Shown: positions 24,282-35,302 of the stretch, in pieces
Layout of the letters: the number at the start of each line of letters is the position of its first letter
Numbering within the stretch: position 1 is the stretch's first letter
Translations under genes and position numbers: made by a program
Notes under the pieces: model-generated
Seen by the model: the letters and a program-made list of their open reading frames with translations, nothing else
Database searches by the model: none
Told to the model about the DNA's origin: nothing
From: Actinernus sp. WN-2022
Taxonomy: Eukaryota > Cnidaria > Anthozoa > Actiniaria > Actinernidae
DNA length: 64,000 bases
NCBI GenBank assembly: GCA_030867875.1
Contig: JAOWCC010000577.1
Coordinates: 91,121,740-91,185,739, forward strand
Reading direction: 5' to 3'

Positions 24282-25093
24282 GTTGTACGCGCAATGTTGA
24301 ACTATAGTACCAAACGCTCGTCTTAACAGAGCTACGTGAGAACTGAGATGAAGATTTTAACATCATCATTGACATTTTCACTCGTTCACACTTCAGATTC
24401 TGATATAAAACCTATATTTCTACCACACATTTGATGACGAAAGCCTAAGAAAAAGGCAACCAAGTAAGCTAGCTCGCGCTCAAGCGGTGCGCGCTCACCG
24501 GCGTTCACAAACCCGATAAAACCCTTGATTAGTTAGGTTAATCCTAGATGTAACGGATTCCTATTTCAATAGTTTTATGATTGCGTGATATCTTGTCGTG
24601 ACGTCAACGTGACGTCAGCGTAACGCGGTTCGCCCCAGACCGCATGCTCGAATTTCGTAATTCATACGTCGAGCGTTTTCAGAGTCTTTTCACTTCTGGT
24701 ACAATATTGTGTTCTACATCGCCGTTTACGACGCGTTAGCGGGTAAAGAGGTAAGAAAATGATATCCTCTCAATGAATAAAGTGTAGAGCTATCCATCGT
24801 TTTAGTTTTTATTGTCTAAATTCTACTTATTAGCCTTCACGATTATGATCTCTGCTGTTGATTTCCATGTCTGCTGTTTGTGCAAGTTTAGTTTTGACTC
24901 TGTGATGATAGAGTGAGTGAGTGTCGGAAGTGTTTTGGTTTTGCGTTTGCTAAGCTCTCCTATTGGCTGAGAAAGTAAACCAACCAATCAGAATCCAAAG
25001 TAAAACCAAATGCAAATTGGTTTTGCTTTTGCTTTGGTTTGTCATTGGCTCACAGGGAAGCCATTTATGAGTTACTTGTGATTACTCGCTCCT
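24282..25093. other. No gene recognised
   Basis: One copy of the 20-bp unit at 24528-24547. CCAAT-type motifs near 24960-25050 could belong to the adjacent promoter-like segment. Confidence 0.5.
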
Positions 25094-25290
25094 GACAGAG
25101 CGGAAAAACGGAGCGCATGCGCACTAGCGACTTCATTCTCTACCGTTGAATCAGCCTTTCCTTTCTTGTCTATCTATATATATATTGCTGATCAGATCCC
25201 TACACCCGAGGAGATCCGGTTTTTTATCATTTCGTCTGTGGTCCCTCCAATTTTCTTACTATCATTAAAAGTGAATCAAGATGGCCGGGG
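25094..25290 (+). promoter_or_regulatory. Promoter-like segment in left arm (NRF1- and YY1-type motifs)
   Basis: GCGCATGCGCA at 25113-25123 fits the NRF1 site, and AAGATGGCCG at about 25277 fits a YY1-type site that also supplies an ATG. Here that ATG meets a stop after six codons. The arrangement resembles housekeeping promoters. Function is inferred only. Confidence 0.4.
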
Positions 25291-25707
25291 AGCGGGAGTG
25301 AATTGTAGCTCTTTTTCAGGGACCTCTCACAGCTCAATAAATACCACGATTACTTTATTACTTCACACCATGGACTGATATTCTTCAGTGGCTTCTCTGA
25401 GCCCAAATAACACATAATTCAGACCACAGAAAGAACGCTACAATTGCTCGTTCAACTCTGTGTTCAAGAAAAACGAACCATTTCGAAATGTTCATATGCG
25501 ACTGGGAAAACGCCAAAAATAAGGAAACTTGTGAATATATAAGGTTCATACTTCGGTAGAGAACTAAGGAGGTGATGGTTTTGAACATATAAAATACCAT
25601 CTTCGAGATTTTCATACCATTTTTCAAACGAAGCATTTGAAGTTACAGTAGTGGCTAGACTGTCTTCAGCAGTAGAAATCCTGGAACGACGATCATTACC
25701 AAAGGCT

Positions 25708-25927
25708 GTAAGTAAATCTACAGAGCTATTATCAGGAAATTATACAATATTTCACTTGATTTGGTTATTATGGTATTACATCGGCATTGTGACGAATTAG
25801 TTGACTGATTTACCAATGAATCGTACGTAAAGAAAACTAATTTTCATTTTGTTTTAAAATGAAGTGTTGTATAATATAGTATATACATGTAAAAAAAATT
25901 AATATGTTATAATTGTTCTGTTTTCAG
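25708..25927 (+). other. Intron-like segment in left arm
   Basis: Donor CTG then GTAAGTAAATC at 25708, and acceptor TTCTGTTTTCAG ending at 25927. The same signals occur in the right arm on the minus strand (29211 to 29000, with the acceptor changed to TTTTAAG). Paired conservation suggests the arms once held a spliced gene. Confidence 0.4.
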
Positions 25928-28610
25928 AAAGCCAACAATAAAACATAGTTGTAATCGAATGCCTTTAATTATGTTGTGTGGGATTTTTGTGTGGTTTTGT
26001 GAGAGGTGCATATCAAGAGCCTGCATGTGGACTTTAAATTCTCACCCAAGCTTTGCATAAAAATGCTTTAATACACATTTTATGCAGATCAAGCAAAGAA
26101 GCAGTACCTCTGGTCTTGTTTATTTTCCTGTAAAATAGTAAAACGTGATTCTCTTCCCAATTCACTCAGTGTTTGTTTGCTGTTTTGGAATACCTGGACC
26201 GAAATAGTAAAGGAGCACCTGCATGGTTATACAGATTGCTTGTTGAGAAATACAGACTTCAAACACCATAATTTATCTTTATCTCTATTCTTCCCAAACA
26301 AAAGCAAAGTCAGGCAAATATAGCAAACTATGAACACAAACGTATACAGTTTTCATCTACTTTCTCATCATTTGAGACTAAGTGTTTTAAACCTGTTTAT
26401 TTTTAATGTAGAAAAAAATGACATAATTATCTGGTCCCAATATATTATATTAACAGCATTGGAAGGAACACATCTATATAGAATTAAGACTCGAAAAATA
26501 TATGCTTTTCAGCACCATCACTTCTCTTCATCTTTATTCTCCACCAAAAACAAGAACACTTATGTATATCTATGAAACATTAAAAATAAGTTATTGTCTT
26601 AAAATATGCAAAAAATATTTATGAAATTTAGAAGTAAATCATGTATGTGTTGGTGTTGTAACTCAAATTTTGAATGAGGAAGGGTTAAACGCTGTAAGTG
26701 TTGATTGAAAGAATGTGATAGTTGATTCAGTTTAATATGTGGGTGTGATAATGTATTTGGGAAAGGAAAATCATGATGGCTATGGAGGTTAATTCCGATG
26801 AGGTTTCATTAATGATACTAACATTAACAATCAGATACATGTGCAAAACATGACATAAAATAACTAATTGACTAATGTTTATTATCAATACTTAGAATCT
26901 CTGCTCACGCGTACATTGCATGTTCATGTTAATTCAAATCACAAGGGTTTTTAATTTTTTAAAGTTAAATTTTTGACAAAATAACATTTAGTAGCTATCA
27001 AAATACTAATATTATAATAAATTACATATTTATGTATGTTGTATCTGAACCTTAAATTCAGAAAGAGTTTACAATCAGAGCATCCCTGAGCTTTAGGTTA
27101 TAGCAGACTTCCTAGCCATTTTAAAAGGGTCTGCCTAATACAGAATGCACACTTGGCATTTTAAAACTTATGTTTAAAAATGTTGATTTTAAATGAACAT
27201 GCATGATCATAAGCAGAGATTCTTAGCATCAATATCATTATAATATAACTATTATTAATTAATTATTTATTTACTAATACACACTGATTGTTATTATTGT
27301 TGTTTTTATTATTATAAAATGGAAGCCCATTGGAAACTAGAAACATGTTCTTCATTCCAACATACTTCCCCCTCATTGCTTTCCTTTCCCAAATTAATTG
27401 TGCTTATTATACAGACTGGACTATCTCATTCATTCACTGGGCACCTAACCCTTCCCCGGCCTCCTTCCTCAAAATTATCCAATAAAAAGCTGACCCTCTT
27501 CCTGCCTTGATGATTCATTAGGTACTGCATTAGCAATTCAAACATATACACACGATTCACCTCTGAAATAAGTTCACATAAAATAATATATACACTGTAA
27601 GCACTTAACAAAGACACAATTCACAGTTAACCTTTAAAATAATTTCACATAATTCATACAAATTTCATTTTAAAAATCAAGTTAAGAACATGTTCACTTA
27701 TTATTATTGACATGTTTCTTAGATTAGCTCTTCACATAATTTCAGAAAATAATCTTCACTTAATGTTCACACACTTCATAAAATAAGTATACTACAGGTG
27801 TACAGAAAATGGAGACATACAGGAAATGGTCACTATAATTATCAGGGGTTTCAAAATAACCTGGCTACAGCCAGTGCTCCAGCACTAGCATCCATCTACA
27901 TTGCACTTATATTAGCCTGAAATAGCCGTATATACATGTATAGCCAGCTACACATACTATATTTGTATTTTAACATACATTTATTACTGAAGGCATATAT
28001 TCACATAGCTCTACTTTCAAAGTCCAAGCCAGCTACACTGAAAATTAATGAACCTCTGCATTAATTATGCTAATAATGTAGTTTCTGTGTAACTTCAAAA
28101 AAAGGCTCATGAAAGAGGGAGCTACCAAGTTTTTCAAAGAAATTAACAATGAATTTTATTATATGTAATTGCTTATGGATTCCTGTACAAATATTATGTA
28201 TTAGTAACCATTAGGCAAATGAAAAAAGAGAGATACATCTGTACATTGTACATACACACAGTTTCAACTGTTTTAAGGCTTAACTTTTGTGGAAAGTTAT
28301 TGGATTCTGTGTTGTCACCAGTTGGTTGGATATAAACTCAGCAAGATAGTAGAGAATTCTGCTGAATGTTAAAAACATTAAACCAAAAACATTTTAAAAA
28401 TCTTTGTAGTACTCCTTCCTCTGTTGTACCATGTTACAATTATAAACAGGTTTTAACAATTAACAGTCAAAGTGTACATGAAAAATGTAGATTTGTTCTC
28501 ATACATGCATGTGCATGTAGTTTGCAATGGAGACTATTTATCTCTCTTTCAATTATCCTACACATGTATTTCTCTCACTTTGCTTGTGCTTGGGGAGAAT
28601 AGAGTGAAGA

Positions 28611-28934
28611 TCAAGAGAAGTGATGGTACTTGAAGAGTCTCCATTTCTCAAGTAGTCTAACACAAGCAAACATGCTCTTTTGCTGTTTAGTCCAGATATT
28701 CAAAAACATCAAGTAAATACTGAGGGAGCTGGGAATGGAAAGGTATACAATTGCAGGCTTCCTTTTTCCTGGGAAAACAACAAGAAATACTGTTTCGTGT
28801 ACATGTAAAGCAAACACAAAGTCCACATGCAGGCTCTTGATTTCATACACCAACCACCATAACCTCCCTTTATACAGAACCGCACAAAAGTCCCACACAA
28901 CATAATTACTGTCAACCGCTTCTAACATGAACAA
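28611..28934 (-). pseudogene. 107-codon frame in right arm, unrecognised
   Basis: Starts MFMLEAVDSNYVVWDFCAVL, includes LYKGRLWWLVYEI and FPGKRKP. It lies just after the intron-like segment. The pattern W-FCAVLYKGRLWW vaguely recalls a small beta-barrel domain seen in some transposon proteins, but I cannot name it. The equivalent left-arm segment is broken, so this may be a chance frame. Confidence 0.25.
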
Positions 28935-29527
28935 AACTAAATGAACACAAAACTATTTTGCCAAAGGCATTCGATTACAACTGTTTTATTGTTGGCTTTC
29001 TTAAAACAGAACAATTATAACATATTAATTTTTTTTACATGTATAATATACTATTATACAACACTTCATTTTAAAACAAAATGAAAATTAGTTTTCTTTA
29101 CATTGTTAAATCAGTCAACTAATTCGTCAAAATGCCGATGTAATACCATAATAACCAAATCAAGTGAAATATTGTATAATTTCCTGATAATAGCTCTGTA
29201 GATTTACTTACAGTCTTTGGTAATGATCGTCGTTCCAGGATTTCTACTGCTGTAGACAGTCTAGTCACTGCTGTAACTTCAAATGCTTCGTTTGAAAAAT
29301 GGTATGAAAATCTCGAAGATGGTATTTTATATGTTGAAAACCATCACCTCCTTAGTTCTCTATCGAAGTATGAACCTTATATATTCACAAGTTTTCTTAT
29401 TTTTGGCGTTTTTCCAGTCGCATATGAACAGTTCGAAATGACTCGCTCTCCTTGAAAACAGAGTCGATCAAGCAATTGTAGCGTTCTTCCTGTGAACTGG
29501 ATTATCTGTTATTTGGGCTCGAAGAAG

Positions 29528-29697
29528 TCACTGAAGCATATCAGTCCATGGTGTGAAGTAATAAAGCAATCGTGATATTTCTTGAGCTGTGAGAGGTCCC
29601 TGAAAAAGATCTACGATTCCCTCCCGCTCGGCGGCCATCTTGATTCACTTTTAATGAAGTGGCTAGTGCGCATGCGCTCCGTTTTTCCGCTCTGTCC
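29528..29697 (-). promoter_or_regulatory. Promoter-like segment and 36-codon frame in right arm
   Basis: The mirror copy has TGCGCATGCGC at 29667-29677 and an AAGATGGCCGCC start at 29638. A 36-codon frame (MAAEREGIVDLF, ending TPWTDMLQ) runs to TGA at 29528. The frame is broken in the left arm. Whether it was ever translated is unknown. Confidence 0.4.
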
Positions 29698-30030
29698 TCG
29701 CTCCTATGATTGGCTGGCTGTGGGTAATTTACGTTTGGTTTCACTACACTCAACTGAAAACTGCTCTATCCTTAGTTCAGTTCATCTATCGAGTTGTATT
29801 TATGTTCTAGTATACCAACCAGTGTATCTGTAATGATTATTTGCAGTTTTTACGTGCTGTTATGAACGAATAATGTTTAGACATACCTTCAGCGCCGCGT
29901 TTTGGTGTGTTATTCGGTTTCGACAGCTCAGTAAGCTCTACCGCTTTCAATTCAATTACACTAGATCTAGATTAGTTAGGTTAATCCTAGATTAGTTAGG
30001 TTAATCCTAGATTAGTTAGGTTAATCCTAG

Positions 30031-30303
30031 CCTCCTCCGCAGGCAACTCCTAGATAATAAGAAACAAAAAAATTGAATCACCGGGATTCCTGTAGTCTCC
30101 CTCGCAGCCGTTCTTAGTGTCAGGCTTCCTGTCCCCCCTCCCGACACTAAGAACGGCTGCGAGGGAGACTAGGATTCCTGTGGTGGAAGGATCATCTGAG
30201 CGGGCTTCCTGTGGAAGGTTCAGGTGAGGGGGAGGGGGTGGGGCAAAAAAAAGAAATCCCGGTCCGCACAGGAGAGTTTTACGGGAGTTGCCTGCGGAGG
30301 AGG
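30031..30303. mobile_element. Hairpin element with CCTCCTCCGCAGG ends
   Basis: CCTCCTCCGCAGGCAACTCC is mirrored at the right end. It interrupts the 20-bp array and itself contains the element at 30093-30171. Confidence 0.75.
30093..30171. mobile_element. 79-bp Mutator-like mini-element
   Basis: Arms start TAGTCTCCCTCGCAGCC and pair almost fully. Flanked by a perfect 9-bp direct repeat GGATTCCTG (30084-30092 and 30172-30180). Confidence 0.8.
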
Positions 30304-30476
30304 CTAGGTTAATCCTAGATTATAATTAGTTAGGTTAATCCTATGTAGTCACCAAACTGTTAGTTTTATTGTCATAAGTCATTGTACCGTGTTTCGCCTC
30401 TCGTTTAGTGTTCGTTTTGTGATCATGCAGTGTTTCAGCTTTCGGCTAGTGCTCGTTAGTGTTCGTGTATCAATCG

Positions 30477-31656
30477 TGCGTTCTTTACTGTTTCTACTAT
30501 ATATAAATGACCTACCAAACTCTTCAAATAAATTATTATTCAGAATATTTGCAGATGACACTAATATTTTTTATTCCTCAAGTAATCTTAGAGAATTAGA
30601 AATAGTTATCAACGAAGAGCTCTCCAATGTTCTAAAATACTGCACGGTTAATAAATTGTCAATTAATTTCAAGAAAACAAATTATATGCTAATAACATCT
30701 CCTAGAAAAAAACTTAGTATATCATACTATATGCAACATCGAACAGAAAGCACAAATCAAGTATCTGGGGGTTTTCATTGATGAAAGTCTAAAATGGGAT
30801 ACGCAAATCACACATGTCAATAATAAGTTAGCCAAAAATACAGGGATCATCTTTAAGCTACGACATTATTTTTCAATCGGTACTCTTAAGCACTTGTATT
30901 ATACCCTAATTTACCCTTATTTACATTATGGATTAATGAGCTGGGGCACTGCTTGCCAGTCCAGGCTAAATACAGTTAAAACAAAACAAAACAAATGTAT
31001 CCGATCCATTTTATTTGCCAACAGCAGAGAAAGTGCAACAATATACTATAAGCTCTTAAAAGTCCTTAAATTGGAAAATGTCTTCAACCTTAAAATATCT
31101 TCTCTTGTCTACAAAATTAAGTATGTTAAAGTTAATATCCCATCAGCTTTCCTTGACCTCATACCATCCGCTTCTGATATTCACAATTATAGCACTAGAT
31201 ATTCTACCAATCAAAACCTATACAGACCAGTATCCCGAACAAATCATGGGCTAACTAGTTTAAAGCCATTTCATCAAGGGTGTGGGAAAAAATCCCACTA
31301 GCAATTAATTTAAAAACCAATACAAAATATTGTTAGTTGATAACCAGAACTAACCATGTATGGCATACCCAAATTCTATCTGAAGCAGTAACAGCATATT
31401 AACCAATATTGTATGTACAATATTTTATCACCTTTTTTTCTCTCTATTTTATAATATTGATTATTTTCCTCGACTATCTATTTTCACTGTGGTAGCGGCC
31501 AACACGAAAGCTTCCGCTACTTTCGCCACTACGCACATATCATCTAAAATTAAAATAATTATGTTCTGTAATCTATTAAGTTTTCTACTGCTGTAACAAC
31601 GTTTTGTACAATTATGAAAATAGTGCGAATAAAATTAATCTTGAATCCTTCGTATC
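30477..31656 (+). pseudogene. 5'-truncated non-LTR (LINE) reverse transcriptase fragment
   Basis: Seen: the peptide LLYINDLPNSSNKLLFRIF is followed by FADDT, the catalytic FxDD of non-LTR RTs, near 30549. After a frameshift near 30775, YYTLIYPYLHYGLMSWGTAC (from 30897) and the C-terminal segment TKQNKCIRSILF follow to a stop at 31301. The 3' UTR runs to a GAATAAAATTAATC end near 31650. Only the RT palm onward is present, as expected from 5' truncation during target-primed insertion. The family looks like CR1/L2/Jockey-type. It is dead. Confidence 0.85.
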
Positions 31657-32141
31657 TCGTTTTAGTCAGGCGTTCCTCGTTCGTTGTATAAATTAGTTTT
31701 GGCGCGTAATTCGTTTAGTTAGTGGCCGCCAGAGTCAGTGAATATTGCTCAGTTTGTAATTTGTGTCAGTCCTTTATTTGTATATTTCTCTATGTACTTA
31801 TTTTATTTATCTGTTCGTTTACTAGAAAACCTGGTTCATAGCTAGTTTGGGGTGTTATAGCTGTTCTGCAGTCATTTGTGGCCGTAATTGTGAAAGTAAA
31901 CAAAAATAAACCTGAGTTATCGACGATTGGTTCACCAAAAACGAGATATGGTCGTTATAGTTTTCGATTCAGTCATACAGATGGCGACTAGTGGTGGATT
32001 TAAAGTGGAATTGGTCCGTGTTACGAGCTACTTTGTGGATGAATTAATGAACTCATTTCGAACATGTCATTCGACTTACCACGAGTTCCGAGCGTTGGAA
32101 GCTTGGAGGAACGCTAGAACCTGCTTGGGCTTTTAGAAAAT
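31657..32141 (+). other. Possible 5' LTR/leader of the Pao/BEL element
   Basis: This non-coding stretch between the LINE tail and gag should hold the 3' part of a 5' LTR and the primer-binding region. I could not find a second copy of it after 37535, so the call is by position only. The segment 30343-30476 on the other side of the LINE has a similar GTTCGT/GTTAGT-rich texture and may be the other half of an LTR split by the LINE. Confidence 0.3.
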
Positions 32142-33271
32142 ATGGACGCTCAAAGCAAAGAAGATAGTCGAATGAGTAAAATAAGTTTAGAAGAACCTCG
32201 TATTATTACTGGAAATGCTGAGGATGTGGAAGCTGTAAAGCGGTCGAAATCCGGGCATATCGGCGTTCTGACACGAATGTATAATGAAGTACAAGCCATG
32301 CTGAGTGACACACGAGTGAGCTGGAATGAGATTTCTCAGAAGAAGGCGAGCTACACAGATGCATGGGGCAGATTCATGAATGTGCATGAGAGATTGATAT
32401 AGAACTCTTAGATACTGAAATCTCTAGAGCAAGGAGCTACAACAGTTACACCGAACAAATGCAGCGGAAGTTAAACTTGGATTCTGCTATTAAATTATGG
32501 AAAAAGAAAAGTAAGCCGGACTGATATGTGGACGAATTCAGTAGTAATTCTGGATCATCACGCGTGTCTTCAAAACATCGCAGTGCTTCTAAGATTGGCT
32601 CAAGATCGACAAGGTCTTCTAAATTGTCACGAACCGAAGATGTGGCACTGGCACAGTTGAAGCTGGAACAACTTAGAATAAAACAAGAATTAGAGCGCGA
32701 AGAACAACAAATAAAAATGAAACTCGAAGTGCTAGAAGCTGAAACAGAGGCCAAACGAGCTCACCTTTCCCTTCAAGTACACGAACAAGCCTCTCTCCAG
32801 ACAAGTGATGTCGACGCTGTAAAGGTTGCGAGTGCTGTTTATTTTCCTCCTGAAACTCCTGTGTGTAGAGCAGTGGATGCAAGTGAACCTCAACATTTGA
32901 ATGGACAATACGAGATGGTAAAAGCCTTACAACAAGTACTAAGCACTCCAAAGATCGAATATCTGCGGTTTGATGGGGATACTTTAAAGAATATCACATT
33001 TATACATAATTTTGAAACCTGTTTGGAAAAGAACAATCCTGATGAATCCAGAAGACTGCAGTTATTGATTCAACATTGTACAGGAAAAGCAAGAGAAGCA
33101 GTTGAGAGTTGTGTAAATTTACCTGTTGACCAAGAATATCGAGTGGCTAAACGAACACTGAGAGAAATTTTCGGAAAACCGCATGTGGTAGCCGAGGCAC
33201 ACTTGAGGAAATTGACGAACATTCCATATTTGAAGAAGGCTGATGGGGCTTCCTTGGTGGAGTTTGCGTGA
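32142..33271 (+). pseudogene. Pao/BEL gag region, broken
   Basis: An 86-codon frame (32142-32402) starts MDAQSKEDSRMSK and is followed, after a shift and a stop near 32522, by a 247-codon frame (32528-33271). The second frame is rich in charged residues and probably forms a coiled coil (KLEQLRIKQELEREEQQIKM). It continues into a gag capsid-like segment around LRFDGDTL, followed by FIHNFETCLEKN. The frame ends in a stop at 33269-33271, while homologous-looking sequence continues to about 33540. Role in an intact element: the virus-like particle protein. Too broken to be expressed whole. Confidence 0.75.
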
Positions 33272-33624
33272 CAGTTAAACACTGCGGACCGCACCCTGAC
33301 AGGCATGGGGCATGAGTACGCGACGGATTTGAATCACATGGTCACTTTAAGGGAATTAGCCAAAATATTACCAATGTTTCTGAGAGGTCGCTGGACCGAA
33401 CGAGCTGGCTTCATTATTGGAAGCGGCTTCAGACCCAGATTCAGAGACTTTGTTTAGTTTATCGAAGAAAGAGCCAGATTAGTTGACAACGAGTTTGTGA
33501 AGTACTGTGAAGGAAGAGAGAGCAGATAATCTTCCCGAGGGCGACAACGTTAGCAACCGGAATTGCACCCGGTCAGAATAACAGTTCAAGTACCGCGAAT
33601 CCAGTCGATCAAATTTCAAGCACC

Positions 33625-34550
33625 GTGCCTCCTGTTGCTCGAAATTGTCTAGCTTGTTCCGGTCAGCACAGGATCTGGAAGTGTGAAACTTTCAAGAATC
33701 TCTCATATCAAGACAAAAGAAAGTTGGTGCAGCGACACAGACTTTGTAACAAATGTCTTGTTGAAAACCATATCGCCCAAGACTGTCCTAAGACTAATTT
33801 CAAGTGTCAAAAGGCAGAATGTGGAGGAAATCACCACACTTTGATGCATCGTCCGGATCAAGGCACAAGTAATTATAATAATCAGAGCATGCGCAGTAGA
33901 GGTAATTCAAGTGCTGATAGCAGTGATCAGCAAGATACGCAGCAGCAGCAAACAACTGATAGTGGGGCCGGAAGCAACGTGCTGGCAAATGCTACGGCGG
34001 ATGATGTTGGAGTCGCTGTAGCTGCAACCGGAGTCGGTGACGCAAGAGTTTGTCTTGGAGTTGTACCAGTTAGAATTCAAGGACAAGGGGGAGATGCGGT
34101 TGTGGAGACGTATGCATTATTGGACAATGGGTCTGAAGTTACTCTTTGTCATGAGCAGTTGGCGAGAAGACTCAGTCTGGATGGCAGTAATGTTAGGTTT
34201 ACTCTAACAGGAATGACTGGCTCAACTGAAGTGGAAAGCAAATTGGTTAACATAGTGGTGAAATCTATGTTGTTATAGGGTTGTCGAATGTGAAGACCGT
34301 TAAATTGATGCCAATTCCGAAGAGCTGCATCCCCAAGAGAGAAGATTTCAATCGCTGGCCTCACCTCAGAGACATTCATGTTACTGATATACAAGATGGA
34401 GCTGTTATGTTATTGATCGGTGTCAAGGAGAGACCAAGTCTTTTCCTCCCGCTGGAGTACAAATCGGGTAACAAGCAGTCCGGTACGAACTGGGATGAAC
34501 GGAGATGGGCGCTGTGGGTGGAAGGAAGGACGAGAATAGCTCTGCAGTGA
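33625..34550 (+). pseudogene. Pao/BEL zinc-knuckle and aspartic protease region
   Basis: The frame at 33625-34278 (217 codons) opens with cysteine/histidine clusters (CLACSGQHRIWKC, then CNKCLVENHIAQDC, then CGGNHHTLMH), the paired knuckles usual between gag and protease in Pao/BEL. A glutamine/serine-rich linker follows. The protease active-site motif appears as LLDNGSEVTL near 34120, with DNG in place of the usual DTG/DSG. The frame stops at 34278 and resumes shifted at 34281-34550 with the protease C-terminal segment (IPKSCIPKREDFNRWP). Confidence 0.8.
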
Positions 34551-34554
34551 AGCT

Positions 34555-35300
34555 AGCAGATATACCGGAGTGCGAAAAAGCAAAGTCGGTCGTCAACTTG
34601 GACATAGAGGATCTGCCAACTGAGAACGCACTTGGTCTGAAGTGGAATGTAGAACACGACCAATTTATATGGGAATTAAGTACTTGACAAGATCATGCTG
34701 CTAGTGAAGCAAAAACCAGTAACGAGACGTGGAATCCTGTATGTTATCTGTTCGCTGTTTGACCCATTGGGCTTTATTGCACCATACACAATGAAGGCCA
34801 AATTGCTCCTGCAAATGCTATCCAGGAAGAAGTTGGGATGGGACAGTCATATTGGAGAACAAGATGAGGCGCAGTGGTTACGCTGGCTCGAAGATCTTCC
34901 AAGGTTGCAGCATATACAAATTGATCGCTGCTTCAAACCGAAGGCCTTTGATGAGATCAAGAACACCCAGCTGCATATCTTTTCAGATGGATCGCGCGTG
35001 GGATACGGTGCAGTCGCCTACATGCGCCTAGTCGATGTCAATAACAAGATTCATTGCACCTTCGTCATGGGAAAGGCGCGCCTGGCCCCAATCCATGAAA
35101 TCACCATTCCTAAATTGGAGCTAACAGCAGCAGTCATATCCGTGAGGCTGAACAAGATGATCCAAGAGGAGCTAGATATTGACGTAAATCAAGTGTTCTA
35201 CTGGACTGACTCTACATAGGTGCTCAAGTGCATAAAGAATGACTCCAAGAGTTTCACACTTTCGAGTGAAACCGACTCACAAAAATACGAAGCGGATCCG
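34555..35300 (+). pseudogene. Pao/BEL RT connection and RNase H region, RT palm deleted
   Basis: About 40 codons (34555-34687) resembling the region just after the RT catalytic core (ALGLKWNVEHDQF) directly follow the protease tail. The RT fingers/palm with the catalytic aspartates should lie between and are absent, so a large internal deletion falls near 34550. The frame at 34695-35219 has SLFDPLGFIAPYTM (connection) and an RNase H-like segment (IFSDGSRVGYGAVAY, then IPKLELTAAV). It ends at an in-frame stop (TAG at 35217-35219). Confidence 0.8.
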
Positions 35301-35302
35301 AG

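Larger units (their letters stand above)
25094..29697. mobile_element. Large inverted-repeat element (4.6 kb)
   Basis: The outer arms (25094-26040 and 28820-29697) are inverted copies, aligned from ACAGAGCGGAAAAACGGAGC inwards. Further inverted matches (26170-26310 with 28570-28700, 26650-26780 with 27350-27480, 26900-26935 with 27185-27230) show that nearly the whole element is a diverged palindrome with about 0.8 kb extra in the right half. The left arm also has a roughly 128-bp insertion (25136-25264). There is no transposase, and I could not fix a target duplication. Confidence 0.8.
29971..30342 (+). repeat. 20-bp tandem array split by a hairpin element
   Basis: ATTAGTTAGGTTAATCCTAG occurs three times at 29971-30030 and in part at 30305-30342. 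A single copy is also at 24528-24547, on the other side of the 25094-29697 element. Confidence 0.85.

Noticed and set aside
27319..27617. Short overlapping frames in the middle of the 25094-29697 element
   Set aside because: AT-rich chance frames on both strands within a palindrome; no domain resemblance.
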